Below, piece after piece: positions 33,292 through 42,879 of a stretch of DNA of 64,000 nucleotides. The notes beneath the pieces are model-generated. The model searched no databases and was not told the DNA's origin. It saw only the letters and a list, made by a program, of their open reading frames with translations. Made by a program: the position numbers and the translations under genes. The DNA is from Branchinecta lynchi. Lineage: Eukaryota > Arthropoda > Branchiopoda > Anostraca > Branchinectidae. The DNA lies in NCBI GenBank assembly GCA_023053575.1, contig JAKZAP010000021.1, forward strand, positions 20,026,212 to 20,090,211, read 5' to 3'. Numbering within the stretch: the first letter of the stretch is position 1; the number at the start of each line of letters is the position of its first letter.

Positions 33292-34479
33292 CATTTCCTT
33301 TTAAGATGAACCAAAACTACCATACAAACGATGTTTGGAGACCCTTAACCATAACTATGTGACAAGGCTATTGCAAGAACGAAACTATCATACTTGCTAT
33401 GCTTGAACCTTAGCCCTAACCAGTATACAAGGCTATTGGTGGATGACTTAAATGGAAGAGAAAATCAGTCGTCCATGTCAAAGTCAAGCTCCCCAGAACC
33501 AGGTTTTTGTGCTAAAGTCATTATTTCAAAAATTTTAAGGCGGTAACACATTTTTTGATGATATATCCGTAAAATAAATGTGTTTCAGTTATATATTTCT
33601 TTCAACGACTATACTTATTCTAGCTTTCTTAGCACCTGTGAGCAGGGGGTCGCAAGTGAATTTTTGTTGTTCGGTGAAGAGCCAAAACAACAGGATCCTA
33701 AGAATTTCCAGAAACCGGATGGAGCGACATCCCGGCAGCAGCAGCTACTGTATGACTAGTCATTACTAGTCATAATCACATAAAGTGAGCGCCGCAGGCG
33801 AGATTTTTTTAAGTTCGTTTTTTCCTGCCAAATTCAGCTATTTCCATGCAGGTTCTAGCTTTTAGGGTTTCGAAAAATCCCGATCCCTAAAACTGGTTTA
33901 AAACCTAGCTAAATGACGCGCCTTTCCGAAAAATAGTGAATATTATGAAAAGCGCCGCATGCAGAATTTTCGAGACATTTCTGATAAGAGCTTGTTTTTA
34001 GGATACAAATAAAAGTAAGGACTATCGATGAAATCATAGATCAGTCCTTTTGTCTGCGACCAGTTTTTCATTCGACCTTGTTCGTGGTAACTACCGAATC
34101 CTAGCAATAAAACCGAATAAGTTACTGAATTTTGCACCCCCCCCCCACACCCCTTTCGCAAAACGCCCCTGCCTCTGAGCCATATCCTTTCCTTTGAAAC
34201 TTCCTGTGGATCTTACTTTTGAGCAACTGTTGTTAACATTCACATTGTTTATTGAGTATACTAATACCAACAAGAGTGCGATAGAAAATATAGCACTTAC
34301 AATGGTAGTGAGTGTGTACTGCAGCAAAGAATCATACTTGATCCGGACTAACAAATAGAACAATAAGGAGGACCTCACCAACCACCAAGTCGGCTACATT
34401 TGTTCACATCTAAAAAATCAGATTTTTCGTTCTAAGCTGTATTTTTTTTTCAGTTCTCGGCGACACTTTTTTCACTTGT

Positions 34480-34790
34480 ACGTTATTTTCAAAAAAATCT
34501 CGGCGACATTTCATGCATTCTCGGCGACATTACGCGAAATCTCGGCGACATTTCTAGCAATCTCGGGGACACTTTGTTCCATCTCGGGAACTAGATTTTT
34601 GGTTTCGAACGCATATCTGTATTTCTCGGCGACACGCTTTTCAGTGAAAATCTCGGCTACAAAGTTGTCATTCTCGGCAACAAACATTGCAGTCTCGGAT
34701 ACACACACAAAATCTCGGCGACAAAAACAGCATTCTCGGCTACATTTCATGGATTCTCGGCGACATTTCAAGTATTCTCGGCAACATTTT
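34480..34790 (-). repeat. 21-bp-period minisatellite in the right terminus
   Basis: Inverted copy of the array at 25673-25960, with almost the same sequence including the mid-array slippage. Confidence 0.85.
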
Positions 34791-34827
34791 TACCAATTTT
34801 GACCCAAAATGCATGCCATATCACGAG

Positions 34828-36333
34828 CCCACCAGAACTTGACGAAAATTGATCCGAAAACCCAGCGAATGTGCTAGCTAGACTGCTAGAGGAACTAGAT
34901 CGATTTCAGAATCAGCGAGGGATGGGTTTTTCTTTTGTTGGGAGGGGGGGGGGGGCGCCAGGAGAGGTAGATAATTTTGATAGCTGACTTACGGAGGGGG
35001 TGACGCTTGGGGATTGGGGTAGGGAGACGATGTGTTTTGTGGACAGGATTGACCCCAAAACACGAATTGTAGATCGCCAAAAAAAGCTCATGCTCAAACC
35101 CGCTGGCAGACCTGGCACAGCGTTTCGCAGTTTTCACAATACCGGTTTTGGAGAAAAACACTTATGTTGTATTCAAATTAGCTGTCAATAATCAAGACAG
35201 ATAAGCTAACAGGCTAGGCGTCCTTGAAGGGGTCCGCAACTCATTCTGACTTCATTGTCACGGCAATGAGCCGGCAGACACTTTGCTTTTCCCCTGCATG
35301 TTTTCTTCGTACGAGATTTTGCCAGGTTTTGATAAAAGACAAGTTATCACTGTCCAGATCACGGATGAAGACTCATTCACGTCTGCACTCTTTCCCAGTT
35401 TTCTACTTGTTATTCAGTGAGAAGATTCTTAGGCACGAAGAGTAATTTTTTCCCATTTTGTTTCTTAGACCTTGCAGTGTTTTTTTTTCCCTTTTTCCTT
35501 GCCGGAATATTTCCTTTCGTTGTTTCACTGCGGTATAAGATTCATCATCGTCACTGTCAATTTTTTTTTCAAAAATCCGACCGGATTTCTTGTGACCGGA
35601 ATTTCCATCAGATAATCGAGTTAGATTTTTTTTTTACGTCCACGTTTTCTTCATGAGGCATGGTCTTTTCTTAGCAGAAGAGCCGAATAAAACGGAAAAG
35701 AAAATTCGTTTCATGCTCTCACTTTCTTTTCGTTGGGCATTGTGCAAAAAAATGCGAGTTATTTGTGACCTGAAAACATCTTGGGACTGCGAACGAGTCC
35801 TCATAAGAAAAAATTGCTGGTGGTGTCCCTTGCGGAGTACTTCTGTAATCTGGGGAGATGCTCACTGGCTGACCAATGGTAAACTTCGGCCAAGGGTCCC
35901 CAGCCAGGGCCCGAAGTGGTATGATCTTTCACAATTTCTTGCTTCGTTCATTATAGCGTCGACGCAACAACTTTATGATTGCTATGCATTTATATTATGG
36001 TGGATAAATCTGAATTTGAATTAAAACTAGAATTTGTAAATAGGAAACATTACAATTTGTGAAAAAGTAGGTTATAGTTGCCACTTATCTATTTCATTTG
36101 TAAGTCTGCCTGTCTATCTTGTATCTTGTACGTTAAAGAAATAAAAAAAAAAAAAAGCAAAATATGTTTTTGCTACATTATCAAAATCTGTTGGCTCTTT
36201 TAACTGCCTAAGGTAGGCTACCTGGAACTGTATGTCCGGACATGTTTTTGGCTCAGCATCTAGTAAAACGCACGGTGTAAGCTTCTGATCTATCGATGAA
36301 TTAGCCAAATTCTTGCCATAGCCGGTCGTAACC
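34828..36333. other. Unique region, one weak minus-strand reading
   Basis: Mostly repeat-free. On the minus strand between about 35660 and 35430 a reading starting MPHEENVDVKKK meets an A run at which a one-base shift would continue into SGRIFEKKIDSDDDESYTAV and a basic tail. This looks protein-like, but it needs a frameshift and I cannot name it. The plus-strand 123-codon frame at 35653-36024 has no recognisable feature. Confidence 0.25.
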
Positions 36334-36769
36334 TTAAAGGACCTGTCTTAAATATTCTTTGAGCCCAAGCTGACTTTGAAACATTGTTGGAATAATAGGA
36401 TCTGTCTTACCTATAATACTAACGCAACTTACTTCCGTAATCACTCCATATATTTCTAAGCCCGGAGACCCCAATTTCATACGGTACATTCTAAGCCCTC
36501 TAACAAAACCACGCGGATTTTCTCACGTGCCGTGTTTTGCTACCTTTGATGTGGATCACGCTGTCGACGGTTGTCTGCGAGAAGTTCTACCATCAGAAAA
36601 ACCGGTAATGTAAATTGTTTTCCTGGTTTTCTACAAGTCAACAGGTCTCGGAAAAGGCTTAAAACAGTCAAACCATGGGTTCTTTTTTGAAAGAACACTA
36701 TAATTTTAAAGTATTCAAATATTGTAGATACTGTAAGTTGAAGAGTAAATAGTGCGAAGGGTCCTTTAA
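36334..36769 (+). mobile_element. Family D element carrying a tiny retro insert
   Basis: Starts TTAAAGGACCTGTCTTA, ends GGGTCCTTTAA, TTAA on both sides. Its AGGACCTGTCTTA is duplicated (36338-36350 and 36397-36409, one mismatch) around a 46-bp insert, 36351-36396, that begins AATATTCTTTGAGCCCAAGC, the family G terminus. Confidence 0.8.
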
Positions 36770-36814
36770 ACAGTTTTAGGTTGTATGCTATGCCCAGCCA
36801 TGTATCCAGGAATT

Positions 36815-36970
36815 TATTTCGGGGGGGGGGGGGTACCTGCGGGTCGCATACAAAAAGTACAAGAAAGACATAGATCAGAGGGAAAAGCCTGTACAAATGA
36901 GTATTTTTCTATGGTTCAGGGTGGGTCTCAACCCCCTAACCCTGCCCCCCCCCTTGGATACGGCCTTGGC
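36815..36970 (+). repeat. Short repeat ending GGATACGGCCTTGG
   Basis: Sister of 20341-20500. Flanked by a G run (36823-36834) and a C run (36945-36953). Confidence 0.55.
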
Positions 36971-37145
36971 TATGCCCATCTGATTAAATTTTCTTTTCAG
37001 TGAAGGTTTATTTTCCTGCGCTTCCGATTCGGACGATTCGATGATTCTCACTTCCTCGTCTTCAGCAAAAGTAAGTTCATGTTTTTATTTTTTAAATCTT
37101 GAATAATTTCTACTCATTCACCCTAAGCCGACTGGGAATCGCATA

Positions 37146-37303
37146 CACTGTAAAAAGTGTCTCCGAATAAGGATGCAGTATTTGCTACTGTGATTAATCT
37201 TATCTCTATTGGGATAAAAATAATCCGAATTAGGGATAGTCTTATCTCAGTAAAGACAAGATTAACCCCAGTAGCCAATACTGCAAGATTTTTTTTTACA
37301 GTG
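37146..37303. mobile_element. Palindromic TA-flanked MITE (mariner-like), copy 1
   Basis: It reads TA|CACTGTAAAAAGTG ... TTTTTTTACAGTG|TA. The interior is almost entirely self-complementary (GATTAATCTTATCTC / GAC AAGATTAACCCC). TA target and CACTGTA ends fit Tc1/mariner. Other copies are at 60826 and 61862. Confidence 0.8.
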
Positions 37304-37407
37304 TATAAACTTGCATATTCCTCAACTTGCATATTTCTCAGCGATATTTCTGCGTATTTTACAATGAGGGATACGTCAGCTACATTTTATTAGAGCTATA
37401 TTTCGGC

Positions 37408-38045
37408 TCTTCTTGGCAAGGGTCTTTACAGGCTCAAGCCGCTCAAGCTGGAAAATGAACTTGTCGAATAACAATTATTAAAGATTTCTTAGTTTTTAAA
37501 GAATATAAAAATAAATTAAATTAGAAAAGATGCTACGGGAAAAAACAACTAAAAATTAAAGATTTATCTTTATTTTAAGAATTTCTTCTATGAAAATTGC
37601 TTGGAGTTAAAGCAGGTGCTCTGATTACATTTCCCGGCCCTTCTTGGCAAGGGTCTTTACAGGCTCAAGCCGCTCAAGCTGGAAAATTAACTTGTCGAAT
37701 AACAATTATTAAAGATTTCTTAGTTTTTAAAGAATATAAAAATAAATTAAATTAGAAAAGATGCTACGGGAAAAAAAAAACTAAAAATTAAAGATTTATC
37801 TTTATTTTAAGAATTTCTTCTATGAAAATTGCTTGGAGTTAGAGCAGGTGCTGTGATTACATTTCCCGGACCTTCTTGGCAAGGGTCTTTACAGGCTCAA
37901 GCCGCTCAAGCTGGAAAATTAACTTGTCGAATAACAATTAAAGATTCGTCTTTATTTGGAGAATTTCTTCCATGAAAATTGCTTGGAGTTAAAGCAGGTG
38001 CTGTGATTTCATTTTTCGGCCCTTCTTAGCAAGGTCCTCTTCAGA
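37408..38045 (+). repeat. Family G tandem array, about 231-bp units
   Basis: CTTCTTGGCAAGGGTCTTTACAGG recurs at about 37408, 37639 and 37872. Units 1 and 2 are nearly identical, including AAGATGCTACGGGAAAAA, a stretch shared in reverse with 22960-23000. Unit 3 has lost about 100 bp. It is non-coding. Confidence 0.85.
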
Positions 38046-38219
38046 CAGTAGCCGGAAGAAACGAACCTGCAATCAGTGATACTATTTTTTAATTAAAAAT
38101 ATTGACTGTTTAAAACAGTAAATACTCCTTCAGCCCAAGCCGACTGGGAATCATGGATACAAAAAATCACTGAAAACGTAAGTTCGTTTCTTTTACCTAC
38201 AGCTTGAAAAGGACAAATA

Positions 38220-38760
38220 CTCTTTGAGCCCAAGCTGACTTTGAAACATATATTCAAACAATGTTTACAACGGATATACGTCAGCTATGATTCTTCTTCA
38301 GCGATATTTCGGCCCTTCTTGGCAAGGATCCTCGTCAGGCTGTCAATCTTCTGGGTCAACGTTGGGGGAAGGAAACAAACCTGTAAGGATATTACGGCAA
38401 GGATGTACCAAGTACGGAACTTTCACAGCCCAGACATGCAGACAATTTATCCAACTTGGCCGGAAGGAAAGGACAAGTGATGAACCAGATTACAGGTTTG
38501 TTTCCTTCCCCCGACGTTGACCCAGAAGATTGACAGCCTGACGAGGACCCTTGCCAAGAAGTTGACAAATCTTTCTTGTATTAACTGTTTGACTAAAAGA
38601 TACCATATTTGGGCTATGCCTATGAGAGACTGTATCTTGTTTACATTAAATGATTTGATTTTGATTTTTTTTTTTGAAGGGCCGATATATCGCTGAAGAA
38701 GAATCATAGCTGACGTATATCCGTTGTAAACATTGTTTGAATATTTGAAAAGGACTCTTG
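38220..38760. mobile_element. Family G foldback with an internal insertion
   Basis: The left arm (38258-38384) and right arm (38490-38741) are inverse copies, from ACAATGTTTACAACGGATAT inward to AACAAACCTGTAA, about 127 bp each once the insert is removed. The right arm is broken inside CCAAGAAGGGCCG by about 117 bp (38573-38679), which ends in a T run and is flanked by GAAG. The frames here are shadows of the fold. Confidence 0.75.
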
Positions 38761-39640
38761 CCCAAAAGGGTCGAAATATCGTTGGAGAAAGTCCTAGCTG
38801 ACTTATCGTTTGAGTCGTTTCTTATAGATTAAATAGTTAATGTAAAAACGAACAGTATGAATTCCCAGAATTACAGACGTCTTTTTTGGCATTCAAGAAC
38901 TCGCATCGTAAATTGTAAAAAGGCTGTTTTATAGCCTTTTCTGTGGTCGCGGCTGTTCAACAGCGTTAAAGAACTTCGAGTAATTTTGATAATTGGAGTA
39001 ACTGATTGAATAACAAGTAGTTGAAGGACCGGGTAACTGCAAACCATGAAAATAGTTCATAGCCTAGTACAAGACAGTTCTTAGCCACTGTTTTCTACTT
39101 TCGCGTGATGCGATGGGTACGATTTTATTGGCATCTTATTTGGTTTCGTTAACCGAAAATAATTAAGAATATCCGTTTTTCAAAACTGAAAAGTCGAAGG
39201 AGCGCGATAAAAAGATGTCCTTCATTAGAATGATCGAATGCTTTTTTTACTACTTAAAGGAGAGAACAGTCATTAAAGGACAAAGGTTCCTGAAACTTTA
39301 CCTAGTTCAGCTCAGTTTTGTTAAAAAAAGAAACAAAAAAACAATACAGTAAGAAAAGTACGGACCACAGTCTGAGAGTAAGATATAGGGTAGTTGCTTC
39401 AACAGTAGGCTACCTTAGTACCTAATCCTTCTCAGTTTTGGTAAAAAAAATAAAACAAGAAAAACAATAAAGTAAGAGAAGTACGGACTGTAATCTGAGT
39501 GCAAGCTCGAGCGTAGAGGGGTTTGCTACGTAGCAATAATAACGAACCAAAAAAATATATACTACAAAATCTGCAAACTCATGCGACTCCAACACCCCGA
39601 TCCCGCTCGGAGGACCATCTTACTTGTTTCACACCGTTTT
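38761..39640. other. Unassigned; short direct repeat
   Basis: A further family G scrap is at 38750-38812 (GACTCTTGCCCAAAAGGGTCG). About 39290-39370 and 39425-39490 are diverged direct repeats (CTCAGTTTTG ... AAAAGTACGGAC). No exon seen. Confidence 0.4.
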
Positions 39641-40412
39641 TAGAATCCCAAAACGCCAGTGGAATGATACCTGTGACATCGCAAAAGTTGTCCGTCTTTC
39701 GGTTCGTCTGTCAGCTCGATAACTCTCGAAGGGAATGAGATATTTTGATGACACTTAGTGTGAGGATTTTTTGGGCGAAGGGAAAGGTCGAGTTCGTAGA
39801 TGGGCTCTTTAGCCCGACATTTAGGGGTGGGGGAGGGGATGCAGGTTAAGGGACAAACAAAATAATTTTAAACAGCTAATGAGATAGTCGATTAACAGGT
39901 AAAAGACATGTTGAACACGATTATGGAAATCGTTTTCTCGCCGGACAAGTAGTTCGCCCGAAATCCGGCCAAAACTGGAAAGTTTGCTAAAAGCGAAAGT
40001 TTTATTTGAAGTTGAAGATTTTTTTTTATGTTATAAGTTAAAGTTTGTTTGAAGGTGATTAGATGTTCGATATAAGGGTAAGAGATCTGCTAAATCCGTT
40101 TTTGAGCTTTATTTTTTTGCCGACAAGCAGCTCGCCCGGAATTCCGCCGAAACCGGAAATTTGGCAGAAGTAAGGCAGAAAGTTTCGATCAGTTTCGTCG
40201 AAATAGATATGACTTATATGGGTAAACACGCATCCTAAATCCATATCTGAGCTTGGTTTTCTCAGATGATTAGCCATTTGGTCTAAATCTATTTCGAAAT
40301 TTTAATAATAAACATGTTGAACGAGTCTGGCGAAGACTGGATCTGGCGAAGACAATACCCAATGTCTGTATCAAATGTTAGATTTTTGGGATACCATCGA
40401 AACCGTTGGTCC
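39641..40412 (+). repeat. Family B element
   Basis: It begins AGAATCCCAAAACGCCAGTG and ends TTGGGATACCATCGAAACCG. There is an internal deletion in the array and a T run at 40019-40027. Confidence 0.7.
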
Positions 40413-41586
40413 TGTTTCTGACGAGAGAGCATCTCTTAAACAATCGTCGGGATCATGTTACGCAGCGAAAATTGCGAAAATCATCGAGTTATCGTTACGG
40501 CGGTTAGACTGTACCATATTAAATTGGGATTTGGGTTTAAGAGTGTATGGAGCGATACCGGAAGCAGGTCGCATTGTCGTTATGGGTACAGCTGGTTCTC
40601 TAGATTAGTTCTTAAAATACAGGTTATTCATTAAAGGACAAAGGTTTCTGCAAAACTTCACGTTGACCAGACAACTTAGATCTTGTTCAAACTGAGATAG
40701 ACTGTGTGACGGTTTTTCTGTGCTTGATTATACATTGCCCTAATCCCTCATTGTTGAAACACATGCATGGGTTGGTCATAAGAAATATCATACTCCTGCG
40801 GGAAAGACGCGTGTTCCTTCTAGTAACAAGTAGTACCGATCAGAGAAAATTTACGTGAACAAAATCACGATTATTCAGTACTTTGAGGCACCGTCATCTA
40901 ATTTATATATATAATGTCTAATAAGTAAGTAATTTATTTATAACCCACCATTTTGAAAAAGCGGATTAAATGAAAGAAATAAATAAAACACACAGAAAAA
41001 GACACTTAATTTTTAATCTTCGGCCAGGAAGCAGTGGATAATGTCGTGCGCTGTTGTTCTGGGCCCTGTTGTTCATGATTTTTTATAGCGACGAGGAAAC
41101 ATACAAGAGGGTAACACTTTCATCTTGAATTTTGAACTTCTCCGTCAATGTATGATTATGACATAATTTCGACATGTGGAGCAGGTGTTTTAACACGTCG
41201 ATATATAGAAAGATATGTTTTTCAGCACATCCTGAAGCATCCTGATAAAAGCTAAACACAAAAAAGGAAAGATCTCAGAAATCTTCTCACATCTTGCTTT
41301 GTGCTTTATATAAGGTTTGAAGCCAAGCTGGCCGTTCATTACGAAAGAAACAGAAAACTGTGATTTTCGGGTTTTTTTCTTGATCGTCTTAGAGGGATAA
41401 CTAGCTGATAAAAAAAAAACGAAAATCACGGTTTTCTATTTCTTTCTGTGCTTTATCGCTAACCTGAGGAAGGAATACGATCAAGGCAAATCAGGTATAG
41501 ACCACTTTGACAGAAAGTAAGGTGAAAGAAACAAAAATCGCAATTTTTTGGGTGTTTTCTTGATCAGCTGATTATCCTCTAAGACG
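40413..41586. other. Repeat remnants incl. a LINE 3' tail and an inverted repeat
   Basis: 40500-40610 is an old family D right part. 40920-40990 (AAGTAAGTAATTTATTTATAACCCACC) mirrors 53815-53880 and looks like a LINE 3' end with an ACTT tail. 41340-41580 contains inverse copies of GAAAATCACGGTTTTCT. No gene seen. Confidence 0.45.
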
Positions 41587-41956
41587 TTAAAGGACCCCTC
41601 GCACTATTTACTCTTCAACTTACAGAATTTTAAAATATTTGATTCCTTTAAAACTAGATTGTGCTTTCAACAAATAACTCACGGTTTTGGCTGTTTAAAG
41701 CCATTTCCGAGACTCGTTGACTTATACCGAAAACAGTGAAACAATTCGCATAACCGGTTTTTCTGATGGAAAAACTTCTCGCAGACAATCGTGGACAACG
41801 TGATACACTTCGAATGTAGCAAAACACGGCAAGTGAGAAAATCATCGTGGTTTTGTTAGAAGGGTTAGAATGTACCGTACGAAACTTGGGTCTCCAGGTT
41901 TAGAAATATAAGAAGTGATTATGGAAGTAGGTTGCCTTAGTATTATAGGTAAGACA

Positions 41957-42860
41957 CATGTCGGGACATCTCGCCACAAGACAACTCGCCACAGCGACAA
42001 CTCGGAACCGACTACTCGCCACACCGACATCTCGCCACAGTGACATCTTGCCACAGCGACAACCTGCCACACCGATAGCTCGCTACACAGATAACTGGCC
42101 ACAGCGACAAGCCGCCACACAGACATCTTGCTACAGTGCGACATCTCGCCACATTTATAACATAAAGTGCTTTATTCAGTTAATATTTATTCGAACAAAA
42201 TTTTTATTGGAGCAGATAATTATGGCAATGCCTCTCAATAAATCGATTGCGCTACTACGGTAACACCTACTGATAATTCTTTCGATTCTCTTGTTAATCT
42301 TCAAGTATTGTCTCTTCGGCCGAGGGGGAGAGCATCTTGCCTTGATTCGGTCCACGTCCGCCTTCCACAAATTTTCTTCGGTCTTGAAACATTTCAGGCA
42401 AGGCCAAATGTTTGCCTGAACATTTGGGGTTAAACTGCTGGTTAAAGCTAAGATGCCGACCTTCAATGTTGTTACTGGCTCGAGGAAGATGCCCAGATAC
42501 TCCATCGGTCATGTTCCAAAGAGAAGGTGGGAAACGAGACGGTCTTCGAGCATTCCCACGTAATCTCCCGACGTAGTTATCTTCAAAATAGTCTGTAACC
42601 GGGGACGTTTCTGATGAAGAGCATATTCTTCGTCAGTGAATTAGTTGTGGTAGAGCTGCGGTTCTGATTGAATGTGACGAAAGATGCTGTGTCTATAACA
42701 CTTTAGTCTATTTTTTTCTAAAAAAAATTTTTGTGGCGAGTTGTCCCTGTGGTGAGTCGTCGGTGTGGCGACTTGTCGGTTCCCAGTTGTCGCTGTGGTG
42801 AGTTGTCTTGTGGCGAGTTGTCTTGTGGCGAGTTGTCTTGTGGCGAGTTGTAATGGAATC
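41957..42860 (-). mobile_element. Foldback-type Mutator-like element with 9-bp target duplication
   Basis: Flanked by GGTAAGACA at 41948-41956 and 42861-42869; unfilled family D copies have it once. Both ends are inverted arrays of 15-16-bp units (GACAACTCGCCACAGC): about 12 units at the left (to about 42157) and about 7 at the right (42733-42852). Some variant units occur in the same order at both ends, e.g. the GGAACCGAC unit third or fourth from the start. The 904-bp element keeps a transposase remnant. A 9-bp duplication plus this transposase fits the Mutator superfamily; tandem-unit termini are the foldback style. Confidence 0.85.
42176..42620 (-). pseudogene. Mutator-like transposase, C-terminal remnant
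   Basis: On the minus strand a frame beginning near 42620 contains YFEDNYVGRLRG, RFPPSLWNM and GHLPRASNNIEGRHLSF. These are the pattern of the C-terminal part of MULE transposases in animals (Y-x-G-R, W-N, L-P-R-T-N-N-x-x-E-G-W-H, S-F). After a frameshift near 42440 the next frame continues with NIWPCLKCFKTEENL, a proline-rich RKY-like stretch, and YRSSAIDLLRGIA, also in family order. The catalytic DDE core is missing, the W of EGWH is R, and the frame is broken, so it is inactive. Its orientation is opposite to the plus strand of the element. Confidence 0.85.
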
Positions 42861-42879
42861 GGTAAGACATGTCCTTTAA

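Larger units (their letters stand above)
25638..34820. mobile_element. Giant foldback element: 9.2 kb palindrome with 7-bp target duplication
   Basis: The outer ends are exact inverse copies (TATGGCATGCATTTTGGGTC ... reverse complement) and continue as inverted arms: 25638-29148 on the left and about 29815-34820 on the right. The unit is flanked by TCACGAG at 25631-25637 and 34821-34827, which implies insertion as one piece rather than a local duplication. Outer arm parts look about 97-99% alike by eye, inner parts less. The right arm is longer because of extra insertions at 30369-31484 and 32037-32491; the left arm has a private insertion at 29149-29347. The ends carry 21-bp-period arrays and the arms a decayed coding sequence. 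No known transposase was seen, so its superfamily is unknown. Confidence 0.8.
41587..42879 (-). mobile_element. Family D element split by a Mutator-like element
   Basis: The outer parts 41587-41956 (TTAAAGGACCCCTCGCAC...) and 42870-42879 (TGTCCTTTAA) form one ordinary family D copy when the insert and one 9-bp repeat are removed. TTAA at both borders. Confidence 0.85.

Noticed and set aside
35653..36024. 123-codon plus frame
   Set aside because: No family, no splice or start support, tryptophan/cysteine scatter typical of chance frames.
41957..42160. Tandem TCTCGCCACAG units as a plain microsatellite
   Set aside because: The array is one of two inverted ends of an element with a 9-bp target duplication and a transposase remnant.
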